64,000 nt of DNA, from NCBI RefSeq assembly GCF_011759705.1, contig NZ_JAAOZF010000002.1, positions 496,001 through 560,000 on the forward strand, in the 5' to 3' direction. The position numbers and the translations under genes were made by a program. The notes beneath the pieces were generated by a model. The model did no database searches. It was not told the origin of the DNA and saw nothing but the letters and a program-made list of their open reading frames with translations. Below, in pieces: positions 17,138 through 25,776 of this stretch (positions are counted from its first letter, which is position 1; each line of letters starts with the position of its first letter). This DNA comes from Microbacterium ulmi. Its GTDB lineage: Bacteria; Actinomycetota; Actinomycetes; Actinomycetales; Microbacteriaceae.

Positions 17138-17190
17138 CGCTGACGACGATGCCCCCCGGTCGCTCGACCGGGGGGCATCGTCGTCAGCGC
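17137..17190. terminator. 25-bp bidirectional terminator between dps and a response-regulator gene
   Basis: A perfect 25-base stem with loop GCTC (17162-17165). It begins at the last base of the dps stop codon and its other arm covers the last codons of the convergent response-regulator gene. Contains GATGCCCCCC. Serves both directions by symmetry. Confidence 0.85.
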
Positions 17191-17837
17191 TGCAGGAAGG
17201 CGAGTACCGCTAGCACGCGGCGATGCTCGGTCGCCGACTCCTCGAGCCCGAGCTTGGCGAAGATCGACGTGACGTTCTTCTCGACGGCGCCGACCCCGAT
17301 GAAGAGGCGCTGGGCGATGCTGCCGTTGCTGCGGCCCTCCGCCATGAGCTCCAGGACGTCTCTCTCGCGGGGCGTGAGCGACGCGAGAGGATCCGCGCGG
17401 GCCGCCAGAAGCCCGCGGACGACGAGCGGGTCGAGCACGGTTCCGCCCTCGTGCACGCGGCGCACGGCATCCGTGAACTCGTCGAGCGATGTCACACGGT
17501 CTTTCAGCAGGTACCCGACCCCGCCCTCGCCGTCGGCGAGGAGCTCGCGGGCGTAGACCCCTTCGACGTACTGACTGAGCACGAGGATGCCGACCCTCGG
17601 CAGCGCCGCGCGGATGGCGAGCGCCGCGCGGATGCCCTCGTCGCGGAACGTCGGCGGAAGGCGGACGTCGAGGATCGCGACATCCGCCCTCACGCCTTGG
17701 ACACGCGCGACGACGTCGTCGGCGTCGCCCCAGGCGCCGGCGGTCTCGTAGCCGGCCTCCTCGAAGAGGCGCACGAGACCTTCCCTCAGCAGGAGGGAGT
17801 CCTCGACGAGGACGACGCGCAGGGGGCGGTCGGTCAC
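17184..17837 (-). CDS. NarL/LuxR-type two-component response regulator
   Basis: A 217-aa regulator. The receiver domain (residues 1-120) has the acidic pair in LVEDS, the phosphoacceptor Asp in AILDVRLPP, and Lys in LLKDR. The LuxR-type HTH (about 150-210) has LTPRERDVLELMAEG and GAVEKNV. GTG at 17837 gives the complete receiver N-terminus. It lies 29 bases downstream of the histidine-kinase gene, its cognate partner. Its final codons form one arm of the shared terminator. Targets unknown. Confidence 0.93.
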   Translation of the reverse strand: MTDRPLRVVLVEDSLLLREGLVRLFEEAGYETAGAWGDADDVVARVQGVRADVAILDVRLPPTFRDEGIRAALAIRAALPRVGILVLSQYVEGVYARELLADGEGGVGYLLKDRVTSLDEFTDAVRRVHEGGTVLDPLVVRGLLAARADPLASLTPRERDVLELMAEGRSNGSIAQRLFIGVGAVEKNVTSIFAKLGLEESATEHRRVLAVLAFLQR

Positions 17838-17866
17838 GCCCTCAGAATAGGCGTCGCCCTCGCCGC

Positions 17867-19237
17867 TCACGCCTGCACCGAGGCGGGCAGGTGGACGCCG
17901 ACCGTCGTAGGTCCGCCGAGCGGGCTGTCGACGACGAGGTGCCCACGCAGACCCTGCACGCGCCCCTCGAGTCCGACGAGACCATGACCCGGCGCGACAT
18001 GCGCACCGCCCCGCCCGTTGTCGACGACCCAGACGTCGAGCATCGCGTGCGCGCCGGGCCGCATCGCCGCCTTGAGAGTGACTCCCGTCGCCCCTGAGTG
18101 CTTCGCGACGTTCGTGAGCAGCTCGGCGACGACGAAGTACGCGGCGCGCGCGACCTCGGGGCCGACCTGCGTCTCGATCGCGGGATCGAGGTCGGCGTTC
18201 ACCGGCACGGCGCTCGCCGCGGCGAGGGCCCCGAGTGCGGCGACGAGCCCTCGGTCCTGCAGGAGCGGCGGCGCGACACCGCTCGAGAGCGCGCGCAGCT
18301 CGTCGAGTGCAGCCTTCGCGTGCACCTGGGCCTCGCGAGCGAGGGCGGCCGCGGCATCCGGATCCCCCGCCTCGGCCCGGCGCTCGAGAGCCGCGAGATC
18401 GAGCTGCAGACGCACGAGGCGCTGCTGCGGTCCGTCGTGGATGTCGCGTTCGAGGCGGCGGAGCGCGGCATCCTCCGCCCGCACTGCGGCCGTGCGCGCC
18501 ATCGCCTCGGCACGCGCCTCGGCGGCTAGGTCGTCGGACGGCCAGCGTCCGAGCATGCCCTGCGCGACGGCGTGGTGCGCGCGGGCGAGGCCGCCGAGCA
18601 CCCAGGGCATCGTGATCGTGAACAGGATGCCGGCCGCGAGGTACAGCACGACCTCGACGGCCCAGCTCGACCACCCGCCGAAGAGCCACGGCACGGCGTC
18701 GGAGACGTAGCGCCCCCACTCGCCCGCGTCGCCGCGCGGGAGGAACAGTCCCCAGAACCAGTACGTGAGACCGCCGAGCCCGACGCTCAGCCAGGCGACC
18801 GTCAGTGCGAACGAGATCGTGCTGAGGACGGGGCTCACGATCATGCCGTGCACGAGCGAGAGCCAGTAGCGCGCATTGCGCAGCGGCCTCGTGAGCACGC
18901 GCCAGAACCCGGTCTGGTCGGGCCGGTCGCTCGTCCACTCCGGCTCCGCGATCCCGGGGAGCCCCGTGAGCCGCAGCAGGAAGCGGTCGGCCGCCCCGAA
19001 CCCGCGCGCGACGAAGAGCGATGCGACCACGACGGGAAGGCCGATGACGAGGATGAGCATCCCGACGCCCGCCCAGAACACGCTCGCGAGCACGCCCACC
19101 GCCGTCATCGCGAGAGGGAACACGACGAGCAGGTAGACGGCGCTCCCCGGCGTCGCCCTCCACCAGTCGGCGTACGACGCCCAGAAGCCGCGCGGTTCGA
19201 CGGCGGCGGCAGAGGCTCGGGGCTGTGCGGTGGTCAT
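17867..19237 (-). CDS. sensor histidine kinase (HisKA_3 type)
   Basis: A 456-aa membrane kinase. Four to six transmembrane helices in residues about 25-220 form a putative sensor module of the kind common in actinobacteria. The dimerisation box with the phosphoacceptor histidine is ERDIHDGPQQRLVRLQLDL (about residue 265) and the ATPase domain has the DNGRGG G1 box near the end. The ATG at 19237 is chosen because GAAGGA lies eight bases upstream; an ATG six codons earlier is the alternative. It is co-transcribed with the response regulator. The signal sensed is unknown; cell-envelope stress is common for this architecture. Confidence 0.92.
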   Translation of the reverse strand: MTTAQPRASAAAVEPRGFWASYADWWRATPGSAVYLLVVFPLAMTAVGVLASVFWAGVGMLILVIGLPVVVASLFVARGFGAADRFLLRLTGLPGIAEPEWTSDRPDQTGFWRVLTRPLRNARYWLSLVHGMIVSPVLSTISFALTVAWLSVGLGGLTYWFWGLFLPRGDAGEWGRYVSDAVPWLFGGWSSWAVEVVLYLAAGILFTITMPWVLGGLARAHHAVAQGMLGRWPSDDLAAEARAEAMARTAAVRAEDAALRRLERDIHDGPQQRLVRLQLDLAALERRAEAGDPDAAAALAREAQVHAKAALDELRALSSGVAPPLLQDRGLVAALGALAAASAVPVNADLDPAIETQVGPEVARAAYFVVAELLTNVAKHSGATGVTLKAAMRPGAHAMLDVWVVDNGRGGAHVAPGHGLVGLEGRVQGLRGHLVVDSPLGGPTTVGVHLPASVQA

Positions 19238-19388
19238 GAGGGTTCCTTCGGTCATGATCCCAGCCTCGCGAGCGCGGCGCTCGCGCGGCATCCGAGTGCC
19301 ACCCGGATCGGCACGGGGGCTGTCCCCCGTGCCACGGCGACCTTCGCCGTCCGAGGGAACCGGTAGGGGTTCGCGTCCCGAGTGCCCG

Positions 19389-20891
19389 CTATGCGCGGTG
19401 CGTGACCCGTCCGGCAACGAGCGTCGCCGTGACCTGCATCGCGCGCAGCTCGGGCTCCCCGGCCGTGAGGGGGTCGGCCGCGCACAGGGCGAGGTCGGCG
19501 ACCCCGCCCGGCTCGACCACGGCTCCGGATGCCGAGCCCCCGTGCGACGAGGCGGCGAGGGCCGTCGCGGCGTCGAGCGCCTGCGCCGGCTGCCAGGGCT
19601 CCCGGCCGTCGCGCGTGCGGAAAGCGGCGGCTGCGACGGCCGCCCACGGATCGAGCGGGCTGACGGGCGCGTCCGATCCGAACAGCAGGTTCGCGCCGGA
19701 CTCGGCGAGTGCCCGCAGAGGGTACGGCAGCGCCGTCTGTCCCGCCCAGATCGAGTCAGTGAGATCGCGGTCGTCGACGGCGTGCTCGGGCTGAACGCTC
19801 GCGCCGACGCCCAGCCGGGCGAAGCGCGGGATGTCGGCGTGGGCGACCAGCTGAGCGTGCTCGATCGTCCCCGTCGCGCCGGTCAGCGCGAACGCGTCGA
19901 GCGCGTGACTGTTCGCGACGTCGCCGATCGCGTGGATCGCGCAGGAGAGCCCGTTGCCCGTCGCGGTCGTCATGAGATCGACGAGCTCCTCGGGCTGGAC
20001 GGCGAGCACGCCATGGTTGTGCGGATCGCCCGGATAGGCGTGCGAGCAGGCCGCCGTGCGGGTGCCGAGCGAGCCGTCGGTGATGACCTTGAGCGATCCG
20101 ACGCGGACGAGATCGGATGCCGCGCCCCTGACGAGGTCGCCCGTGCGCAGGCCCGCCGCGACGGCGCGCTCGAGCAGGTCGGGGTAGATCCCGAACTCGA
20201 CCCGCAGCGCGTCGAAGCCGGCCGCGAGACGCCGGGCCCACGCCTCTTCGTTCCAGGCCATGTCGAGGTCGACGATCCCGACGACGCCGCGGGACGCGGC
20301 ATCCCGGGCCACCCGCGCGACGAGCTCGTCGCCGGCGCGCGGATCGACGGCGTTCAGCCTGCGCGAGATCTCGAAGGCGGGGCCTTCTCGCAGCATGCCG
20401 TCGGCCGACTCGAAGCCCTCGCGACGCAGAGCGGCGGAGTTGAGCCACACGCTGTGCACGTCGGCGTTGATGAGGTAGGTCGGCACCTCCCCCGTCGCGG
20501 CATCCAGAGCGACGAGCGAGGGCGCGTCGGGCCAGAAGGCGTCGCGGAAGCCCGCGCCGACGCGACGCCCGTCGGCGAGCACGGGGGCGCCGGCCATCAT
20601 GCGCGCGGCCTCCGCCGCAGAGGCGGCCTGGCCGAGCGGCTCCCGCTGCGCGGCGAGCGCCCACTGGACGGTGTGGACATGGTGGTCCCACAGGCCGGGG
20701 ACGAGCCAGGCGCCGTCGGCGTCCAGCCGCGCTCCGTTCGACCGGAGCGCGCCCGCGGGGGCGATGTCGACGACGACCCCGTCGGCGAGGTGGACGTCGA
20801 CGAGCTCGTCGCCGAACGGGTCGGAACGCCCCGCGCCCGTCAGCCGCGCGTTGGCCAGGACCGCTGCCGTCTCGCCGCGGACGAGCGTCAT
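19389..20891 (-). CDS. amidohydrolase (Amidohydro_3, YtcJ-like)
   Basis: A 500-aa metal-dependent hydrolase of the imidazolonepropionase-like/YtcJ type. The HxH motif is in GLWDHHVHT (about residue 68), further metal ligands lie in SCAIHAIGD and IEHAQL, and the late aspartate in LLFGSDAPVS. Substrate unknown. Start ATG 20891 overlaps the PaiB-like stop by four bases (ATGA). The end abuts the two-component operon with about 150 bases between, so it is a separate unit on the same strand. Confidence 0.9.
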   Translation of the reverse strand: MTLVRGETAAVLANARLTGAGRSDPFGDELVDVHLADGVVVDIAPAGALRSNGARLDADGAWLVPGLWDHHVHTVQWALAAQREPLGQAASAAEAARMMAGAPVLADGRRVGAGFRDAFWPDAPSLVALDAATGEVPTYLINADVHSVWLNSAALRREGFESADGMLREGPAFEISRRLNAVDPRAGDELVARVARDAASRGVVGIVDLDMAWNEEAWARRLAAGFDALRVEFGIYPDLLERAVAAGLRTGDLVRGAASDLVRVGSLKVITDGSLGTRTAACSHAYPGDPHNHGVLAVQPEELVDLMTTATGNGLSCAIHAIGDVANSHALDAFALTGATGTIEHAQLVAHADIPRFARLGVGASVQPEHAVDDRDLTDSIWAGQTALPYPLRALAESGANLLFGSDAPVSPLDPWAAVAAAAFRTRDGREPWQPAQALDAATALAASSHGGSASGAVVEPGGVADLALCAADPLTAGEPELRAMQVTATLVAGRVTHRA

Positions 20892-21529
20892 CGGGCAGCC
20901 CGACGCGTGTCGAGGTCGCGCTGCATCTCGCCGGGAAGCCGTGGATCCGTGTACCGCCCCGACCCAGCGCCGAGCTCGGCGATGATCGTCTCGACGACGT
21001 CGTCCGGCCGGTTCTGGCTGAGCTTGCGCTTCGCGACGATCCTCGTCGGCGTGAGGCGGAACCCGACCGTGCCCCTCTCGAGCCTCGTGACGAAGTCGGG
21101 ATCGTTCGGACGCTCCCAGAGGAGACGCGGGTTCGGCATCCCGCGCTCGAACCGCTCCACGAGACGGTCGAGCACACGCAGGTTCTCGGTGGGAGAGAGC
21201 AGCTCGGGGATCCCGGAGAGGTGCGCGGAGACGAAGTTCCAGGTCGGCACGGCGGCGACGTCGCCGTACCACCCGGGCGAGATGTACCCGTGGGGGCCCT
21301 GGACCACCACGAGCAGCTCACGCTCGCCGAGGCCGTGGATGAGGTCGTCGGGCTTGCCGACATGCCCGACGATCGTCAGGTCGTCTCGGTCGTCGTCGAG
21401 CAGCACGGCGTAGTGCGAAGCGACGAGCCCATCGGCGGTCGCGCTCACGAGGGTCGTCCAGGGGTTCTCGTCGACGAGGCGACGCAGCTCGACGACATCC
21501 GCCATCGCGAAGCTGGGGTTCTGGCGCAT
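20888..21529 (-). CDS. PaiB-like FMN-binding protein
   Basis: A 213-aa flavin-binding split-barrel protein of the PaiB family (FMN-binding negative regulator). Family features are the YAVLL and IVGHVGKPDD segments and ISPGWYGDVAAVPTWNFVSAH. In Bacillus PaiB lowers protease and sporulation gene expression, but the biochemical role is unclear and a flavoenzyme function is possible. It is translationally coupled to the amidohydrolase. The ATG at 21529 starts close to the conserved N-terminus. Confidence 0.88.
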   Translation of the reverse strand: MRQNPSFAMADVVELRRLVDENPWTTLVSATADGLVASHYAVLLDDDRDDLTIVGHVGKPDDLIHGLGERELLVVVQGPHGYISPGWYGDVAAVPTWNFVSAHLSGIPELLSPTENLRVLDRLVERFERGMPNPRLLWERPNDPDFVTRLERGTVGFRLTPTRIVAKRKLSQNRPDDVVETIIAELGAGSGRYTDPRLPGEMQRDLDTRRAAR

Positions 21530-21590
21530 GCGAACAGCCTACGGTCCGCGCCGCCGGGGCCTCCTCCCCCCGCTGCGGGATGCGCCGTGC

Positions 21591-22019
21591 TCAGCGAGCA
21601 GAGGCGCCGTCGGCGACGAGCTCGCTCGCGAACATCGCGAACACCTCCGCGAGGCTCCTCGCGCTGCGGATCTCCTCGTCGTGCAGGGCCGCGATGAGGG
21701 CGCGGATGCGGGGTGTCATGACGAGCAGATACCGCGCGGGCCCGGGGCCTTCATTCCAGTACGTGTGTGCGACGCCCGCACGGGCGCAGGCCGCGCCGCC
21801 GGCCGGCACGACGTGCCCGACGCCGTCGAGCAGGAACCCCATCGTCCCCTCGAGCACGTACCAGCCCTCGTCGTCCTCGTGGTGGATGTGCACCGGCGCC
21901 ACGAACTCGCGCGCTGCACCGGCAGGGGCATCCGCCGTCCATTCCGCCAGAACGAACGCGCCTCCCGGATCCAGCTCTCTCTCGGCGACGGACGGACTGA
22001 TCGGCTCTGTCGACGACAT
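21591..22019 (-). CDS. cupin-domain protein
   Basis: A 142-aa single-domain cupin. The first cupin motif is visible as HIHHEDDEGWYVLEG (residues about 50-64) and the second as AGVAHTYWNEG, giving His-His-Glu-His metal ligands. Function unknown; dioxygenase, isomerase or sensor roles occur in the family. The ATG at 22019 is preferred because AGAGGGG lies about seven bases upstream; the ATG two codons earlier is too close to it. It stands alone between the PaiB pair and a small plus-strand gene. Confidence 0.82.
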   Translation of the reverse strand: MSSTEPISPSVAERELDPGGAFVLAEWTADAPAGAAREFVAPVHIHHEDDEGWYVLEGTMGFLLDGVGHVVPAGGAACARAGVAHTYWNEGPGPARYLLVMTPRIRALIAALHDEEIRSARSLAEVFAMFASELVADGASAR

Positions 22020-22125
22020 CTTCATGCCCCTCTGCTCCGCGGACACGTCCGCTGCACCCGCGGTGGCAGGATACGCGTGTGCTCGGAAGCCCGCACCCCT
22101 CTCGCGCTGCGCCGCGGAACCGCTG

Positions 22126-22269
22126 ATGTGCCCTGATGACCTCGCCTACGGCGTCCTCGAGTTCTCCGGCGTCGACATGCACGAGGCGCAGACCACGTCG
22201 GGGGCGTGGTTCATGCGCGACACGGAATGGAGCTGGATGCTCGGGTCCGCGCCCGTCGACGACCTCTGA
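22126..22269 (+). CDS. small hypothetical protein (47 aa)
   Basis: A 47-residue acidic, tryptophan-containing protein (AWFMRDTEWSWMLG). It is listed because its codons have strongly G/C third positions over the whole length, unlike the other two frames, and because it occupies a space with no other gene. No ribosome site is obvious and no family was recognised. It could be a true small gene or the surviving 3' end of a longer one, since the frame stays open upstream without an ATG. Confidence 0.4.
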   Translation: MCPDDLAYGVLEFSGVDMHEAQTTSGAWFMRDTEWSWMLGSAPVDDL

Positions 22270-22284
22270 GCGCAGGCTCCGCCG

Positions 22285-23289
22285 TCACGCCTGGCAGGAG
22301 GGGCACCAGTACAGCTTGCGCGTCGCGAGCTCCTCCACGACGATCGCCGTGCCGCATACGCGGCAGGGGAGGCCCGCACGGTGGTAGACCCAGTGGCGGT
22401 CGTCGCGGTGCGCCATCGCGGCACGCCAGTCGTCCGGCGAGAGGTCGTCCATCGTCATCATCTGGCCCGTCTCGACGCCGATGCGCAGGAGTCGCGCCCA
22501 ATCGCGCCAGAGCCCGCGGACGATCTCCTCCGGCACCTCGCGACCGGGGGTGTGAGGGTTCAGTCGCGCGCGGAACAGCATCTCGGCGCGATACACGTTG
22601 CCGATTCCGCTCACGACGCCCTGGTCCATGAGCAGGAGCGCGATCGAGGTGGGCTTGCGCCGCACGACCGACGTGAAGCGCTCCTCCCCCTCTGCGAGGT
22701 CGTCGACGAGCGGATCGGGGCCGAGCTTCGCGATCGTGGCGGCGACCTCGTCGGGCGTCTGCAGCTCGCACGCGGTCGGGCCGCGCAGGTCCGCGCACGT
22801 GGCGTCGGTCAGCAGACGCAGCCGCACCTGCCCCACGACGGGCGGCGGCCACTCCCCCGGATCCTCGTCGGGGAGCCCCGTCGTCTGCTCCGACATGCGC
22901 ACGTGCACGCGCGTCCGCCGAGGCGCGCCGATCGAGGTGAGCGAGTTCTCGCCCGCGGCATCCATCACGGCGTCATCCTCGAGGAAGGTGCCGCGCTGGT
23001 TCGTCTGGCCCATGCGGCCGTTCGCCGACGCGATCGTCGGGTCTACGAGGATCTCGCCCGCGAAATCCCATGCGCCGTACATGCCGAGGTGCACACGCAG
23101 CCACAGATCGCCCTCGAACTCGAGGAACATCTGCTTGCCGACGGCGCGGACGGATGCCGCGGCCCGCCCGTCGATGAGCGACGCGCCCTCGGCGAACCGG
23201 CCCTGCGGGCTCGAGGCCGCGACCGTCCGCCCGACGATGTTCCGGTCGAACTGGCGGGCGATCCGGTGGACGGAGTGCCCCTCCGGCAT
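22285..23289 (-). CDS. nei: Fpg/Nei-family DNA glycosylase-lyase
   Basis: A 334-aa base-excision repair enzyme. Pro2 and Glu3 (MPEGHSVHR) are the catalytic N-terminal residues, used after removal of Met1. The helix-two-turn-helix region holds DQGVVSGIGNVYRAEML, and a C-terminal zinc finger has CRVCG and WCPSC. The PEGHS start resembles actinobacterial Nei2-type proteins more than MutM, so oxidised pyrimidines are the likelier substrates. It is coupled to rpiB: the rpiB stop overlaps its ATG by one base (TGATG). Length is slightly above the family mean because of a middle insertion. Confidence 0.92.
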   Translation of the reverse strand: MPEGHSVHRIARQFDRNIVGRTVAASSPQGRFAEGASLIDGRAAASVRAVGKQMFLEFEGDLWLRVHLGMYGAWDFAGEILVDPTIASANGRMGQTNQRGTFLEDDAVMDAAGENSLTSIGAPRRTRVHVRMSEQTTGLPDEDPGEWPPPVVGQVRLRLLTDATCADLRGPTACELQTPDEVAATIAKLGPDPLVDDLAEGEERFTSVVRRKPTSIALLLMDQGVVSGIGNVYRAEMLFRARLNPHTPGREVPEEIVRGLWRDWARLLRIGVETGQMMTMDDLSPDDWRAAMAHRDDRHWVYHRAGLPCRVCGTAIVVEELATRKLYWCPSCQA

Positions 23290-23834
23290 CAGCCGGCTTC
23301 GGGGTCGAACGTGCTGTCGTCGTCGACGAGGACATCGGGCTGCGCACGCGCGGCCCGAGGGTCGGGCAGCAGCGAGCCGTCGGTCTCGTACGCCGCGATC
23401 TGCGCGATGCGTCGGACGTGCCGCTCCTCGTTCGAGAACGGCGTCTCGATGAAGCGGTCGATGAAGCTCGTCACGTCATCGAACGTGTGCTGGCGGGCAC
23501 CGATCGCGATGACGTTGGCGTCGTTGTGCTCGCGCGCGAGCTCGGCCGTCGAGATGTTCCACACGAGGGCGGCGCGGATGCCGCGCACCTTGTTCGCGGC
23601 GATCTGCTCGCCGTTGCCCGATCCGCCGAACACGATCCCGAGCGCCTCGACGCCCGCCTCCTGGTCGCGGACGACCGCCTGGGCTGCGCGGACGCAGAAC
23701 GAGGGGTAGTCGTCCACGGGGTCGTACTCGACGGGTCCGTGATCCACGACGTCGTGACCCTGGTCGGCGAGGTGGTGCTGCAGCTGCGTGGAGAACTCGA
23801 GGCCCGCGTGATCGGTCGCGATGTGGATGCGCAT
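23289..23834 (-). CDS. rpiB: ribose-5-phosphate isomerase B
   Basis: A 181-aa sugar-phosphate isomerase of the RpiB/LacAB family, interconverting ribulose 5-phosphate and ribose 5-phosphate. The N-terminal ATDHAG phosphate site and the GGSGNGEQIAANK loop are present; this glutamate-containing loop is the actinobacterial form that lacks the catalytic Cys of enterobacterial RpiB. The last 25 residues are a disordered acidic tail. It precedes the Nei-type glycosylase in a coupled pair. Confidence 0.92.
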   Translation of the reverse strand: MRIHIATDHAGLEFSTQLQHHLADQGHDVVDHGPVEYDPVDDYPSFCVRAAQAVVRDQEAGVEALGIVFGGSGNGEQIAANKVRGIRAALVWNISTAELAREHNDANVIAIGARQHTFDDVTSFIDRFIETPFSNEERHVRRIAQIAAYETDGSLLPDPRAARAQPDVLVDDDSTFDPEAG

Positions 23835-23913
23835 GCCTCAATCCTAGGGAGCGGCGAAGGTCTCGCCCTCGTCCGCGTGCGCCGCCCGACTGTCTCAGAC
23901 GCTCGCCGAGTGA

Positions 23914-23949
23914 TACCTTGTGGCTCTAGGTACATAGAAGCACAAGGTA
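23914..23949. promoter_or_regulatory. PadR operator: 36-bp dyad
   Basis: Nine-base arms TACCTTGTG and CACAAGGTA flank an inner CTA...TAG pair with the same centre. It ends ten bases before the padR ATG, overlapping the likely -10 region and leaving the AAGGAG ribosome site just outside. Autorepression by the adjacent PadR is the simplest reading. Confidence 0.65.
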
Positions 23950-23959
23950 AGGAGCGCGG

Positions 23960-24328
23960 ATGCGCATCGGCAAGGACCTCGTGGCCGCGACGGCGACTCC
24001 GCTCGTGCTCGGCATCCTCGCGGAGGGCGAGTCGTACGGATACGCGATCCTCAAGCGCATCTCCGAGCTCTCCGGCGGCGAGCTCGACTGGAGCGACGGG
24101 ATGCTGTACCCCCTCCTGCACCGCCTCGAGCGCCTCGGGTACGTCGAGTCGTCGTGGCACGCCTCCCCCGAAGGCCGGCCCCGAAAGCACTACGTGCTGA
24201 GCGTCGACGGCAGCCGGGCGCTCGCGGATCACCGCCGGCAGTGGACCCTCGTCGACGACGCGCTTCGCCGGGTGTGGAAGTCGGCGACGGATGCCGCATC
24301 CCTCCGACCCGCACTCGGGGAGGCCTGA
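23960..24328 (+). CDS. PadR-family transcriptional regulator
   Basis: A 122-aa regulator with the PadR winged helix: TPLVLGILAEGESYGYAI, GGELDWSDGMLYPLLHRLE, and the wing GRPRKHYVLS. The C-terminus is one dimerisation helix, so it is the short PadR-s2 type. AAGGAG lies five bases before the ATG. It is followed after one base by the permease-prefix protein, a pairing seen widely in Gram-positive bacteria, and has a large dyad in its promoter. Confidence 0.93.
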   Translation: MRIGKDLVAATATPLVLGILAEGESYGYAILKRISELSGGELDWSDGMLYPLLHRLERLGYVESSWHASPEGRPRKHYVLSVDGSRALADHRRQWTLVDDALRRVWKSATDAASLRPALGEA

Positions 24329-24329
24329 C

Positions 24330-25729
24330 GTGCCCGCGACGCCCGACGACGACCTGGTCGAGTCCCGCATCGCCGAATGGCGGACCCGGCTCGAGCGGCG
24401 CACGGCCTTCGACCGCGCAGACGCGGAGGAGCTCGAAGCGCACCTGCGCGAGCAGATGGACGAGCTGCGCCGATCGGGCCTCTCCGACGACGAGTCCTTC
24501 CTGATCGCGATCGGGCGGGTGGGATCACTCGACGACCTCTCGCGCGAGTACGCCCGCGAGCACTCCGACCGGCTGTGGAAGCAGCTCGTGCTCGGCGAGC
24601 CCGAGTCCGGATCCGTCCGGCGTCGCCGCGGGGTCGTCGCGGTCGTGCTCGCGATCGCGGCGGGCCTCGCGCTCAAGGCGCCGACGCTGTTCGGGATCGG
24701 ACCGGACGGCTCGAACGGCGGTGGGCCCACGATCTTCGGAGCCGGCGTCGACAGCGCGTTCTATGCCCGCAACGGCATGCTGCTGGTCCTCCCGTTCCTC
24801 GGCCTGTACTTCGCATGGCGCAACCGGCCGACGCCTGCGGTCGCGGCATCCGTCGCCGGCGCGTTCGCACTCGCCGCCGTGCTGGTGAACGTCTACCCGT
24901 TCGCGCAGGACGGGATGACGCTCGGTCTCGCCGCCATCCACGTCCCGGTCGCCCTCTGGCTCGTGCTCGGCCTCCTCTACGCGCCGACGGCGGCCCGCTC
25001 GGACCGCGCGCGGATGGACTTCGTGCGGTTCACGGGCGAGTGGTTCGTCTACTACGCGCTGCTGGGCCTCGGCGGCGCCGTGCTCATCGGCCTCGGCTCC
25101 GCGGTCTTCGGCGCGATCGGCGTCGACGTCCAGTGGTTCATGGTGGAGTGGGTGCTGCCGTGCGGCGCGGCGGGGGCCGTCGTGATCGCCGCATGGCTCG
25201 TCGACGAGAAGCAGAGCGTCATCGAGAACATCGCTCCCGTGCTGACCCGCGTCTTCACTCCCCTGTTCACGGCGATGCTCCTCGCGCTCATCGTCGCCGC
25301 CGTCGTCCAGCGCGACCTCATCCAGTCGGACCGCGAGCTGCTCATCGTGTTCGACGTCGTGCTGATCGTCGTGCTGGGGCTGCTGCTGTACTCGATCTCG
25401 GCACGGGATGCCGCCCGCCCGCCGGGATGGTTCGAGAGGCTCCAGCTGGGGCTCGTCGGCAGCGCGATCGTCGTCGACCTCCTCGTGCTGGTCGCGATGC
25501 TCGGGCGGATCGGGGCGTTCGGGTTCAGCGCCAACAAGGTCGCCTCGCTCGGGCTGAACCTGATCCTGCTCGCGAACCTCCTCGGCTCCGCGTATCTGCT
25601 CGTCCGCTTCCTGCGCGACAAGCGGGGCTTCGACCGCCTCGAACGCTGGCAGACGGGCTTCCTTCCCGTGTACCTCGCCTGGGCGGCGCTCGTCGTGATC
25701 GTCATCCCGCCCTGTTCGCGTTCGTGTGA
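24330..25729 (+). pseudogene. permease-prefix-domain membrane protein with apparent 1-base deletion near the 3' end
   Basis: About 466 residues. Residues 1-75 are a helical permease prefix (HAAS-like) domain (AEELEAHLREQMDELR, then IAIGRVGSLDDLSREYA), followed by about ten transmembrane helices. GTG 24330 follows the PadR stop. After residue about 460 the frame goes from VVIVIPP into a basic, non-membrane sequence that overlaps the next gene until 26042. Adding one C to the CCC at 25710-25712 restores a normal hydrophobic end (LFAFV) and a stop at 25727-25729. It is either a real frameshift or a sequencing error in a C run; most of the protein would still fold. Confidence 0.75.
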
Positions 25730-25754
25730 CGCGCGGAGCCGTCGGCAAGGCTTC

Positions 25755-25776
25755 GGTATGATGACTTCATCATGCC
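25755..25776. promoter_or_regulatory. dyad and -10 element overlapping the ArsR start
   Basis: Arms GGTATGATG and CATCATGCC (one mismatch) with a four-base centre. The left arm contains TATGAT (25757-25762), a near-consensus -10, and the right arm contains the ATG at 25772. Transcription would begin at or next to the ATG, so the message is probably leaderless and the operator covers the start. Confidence 0.55.
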
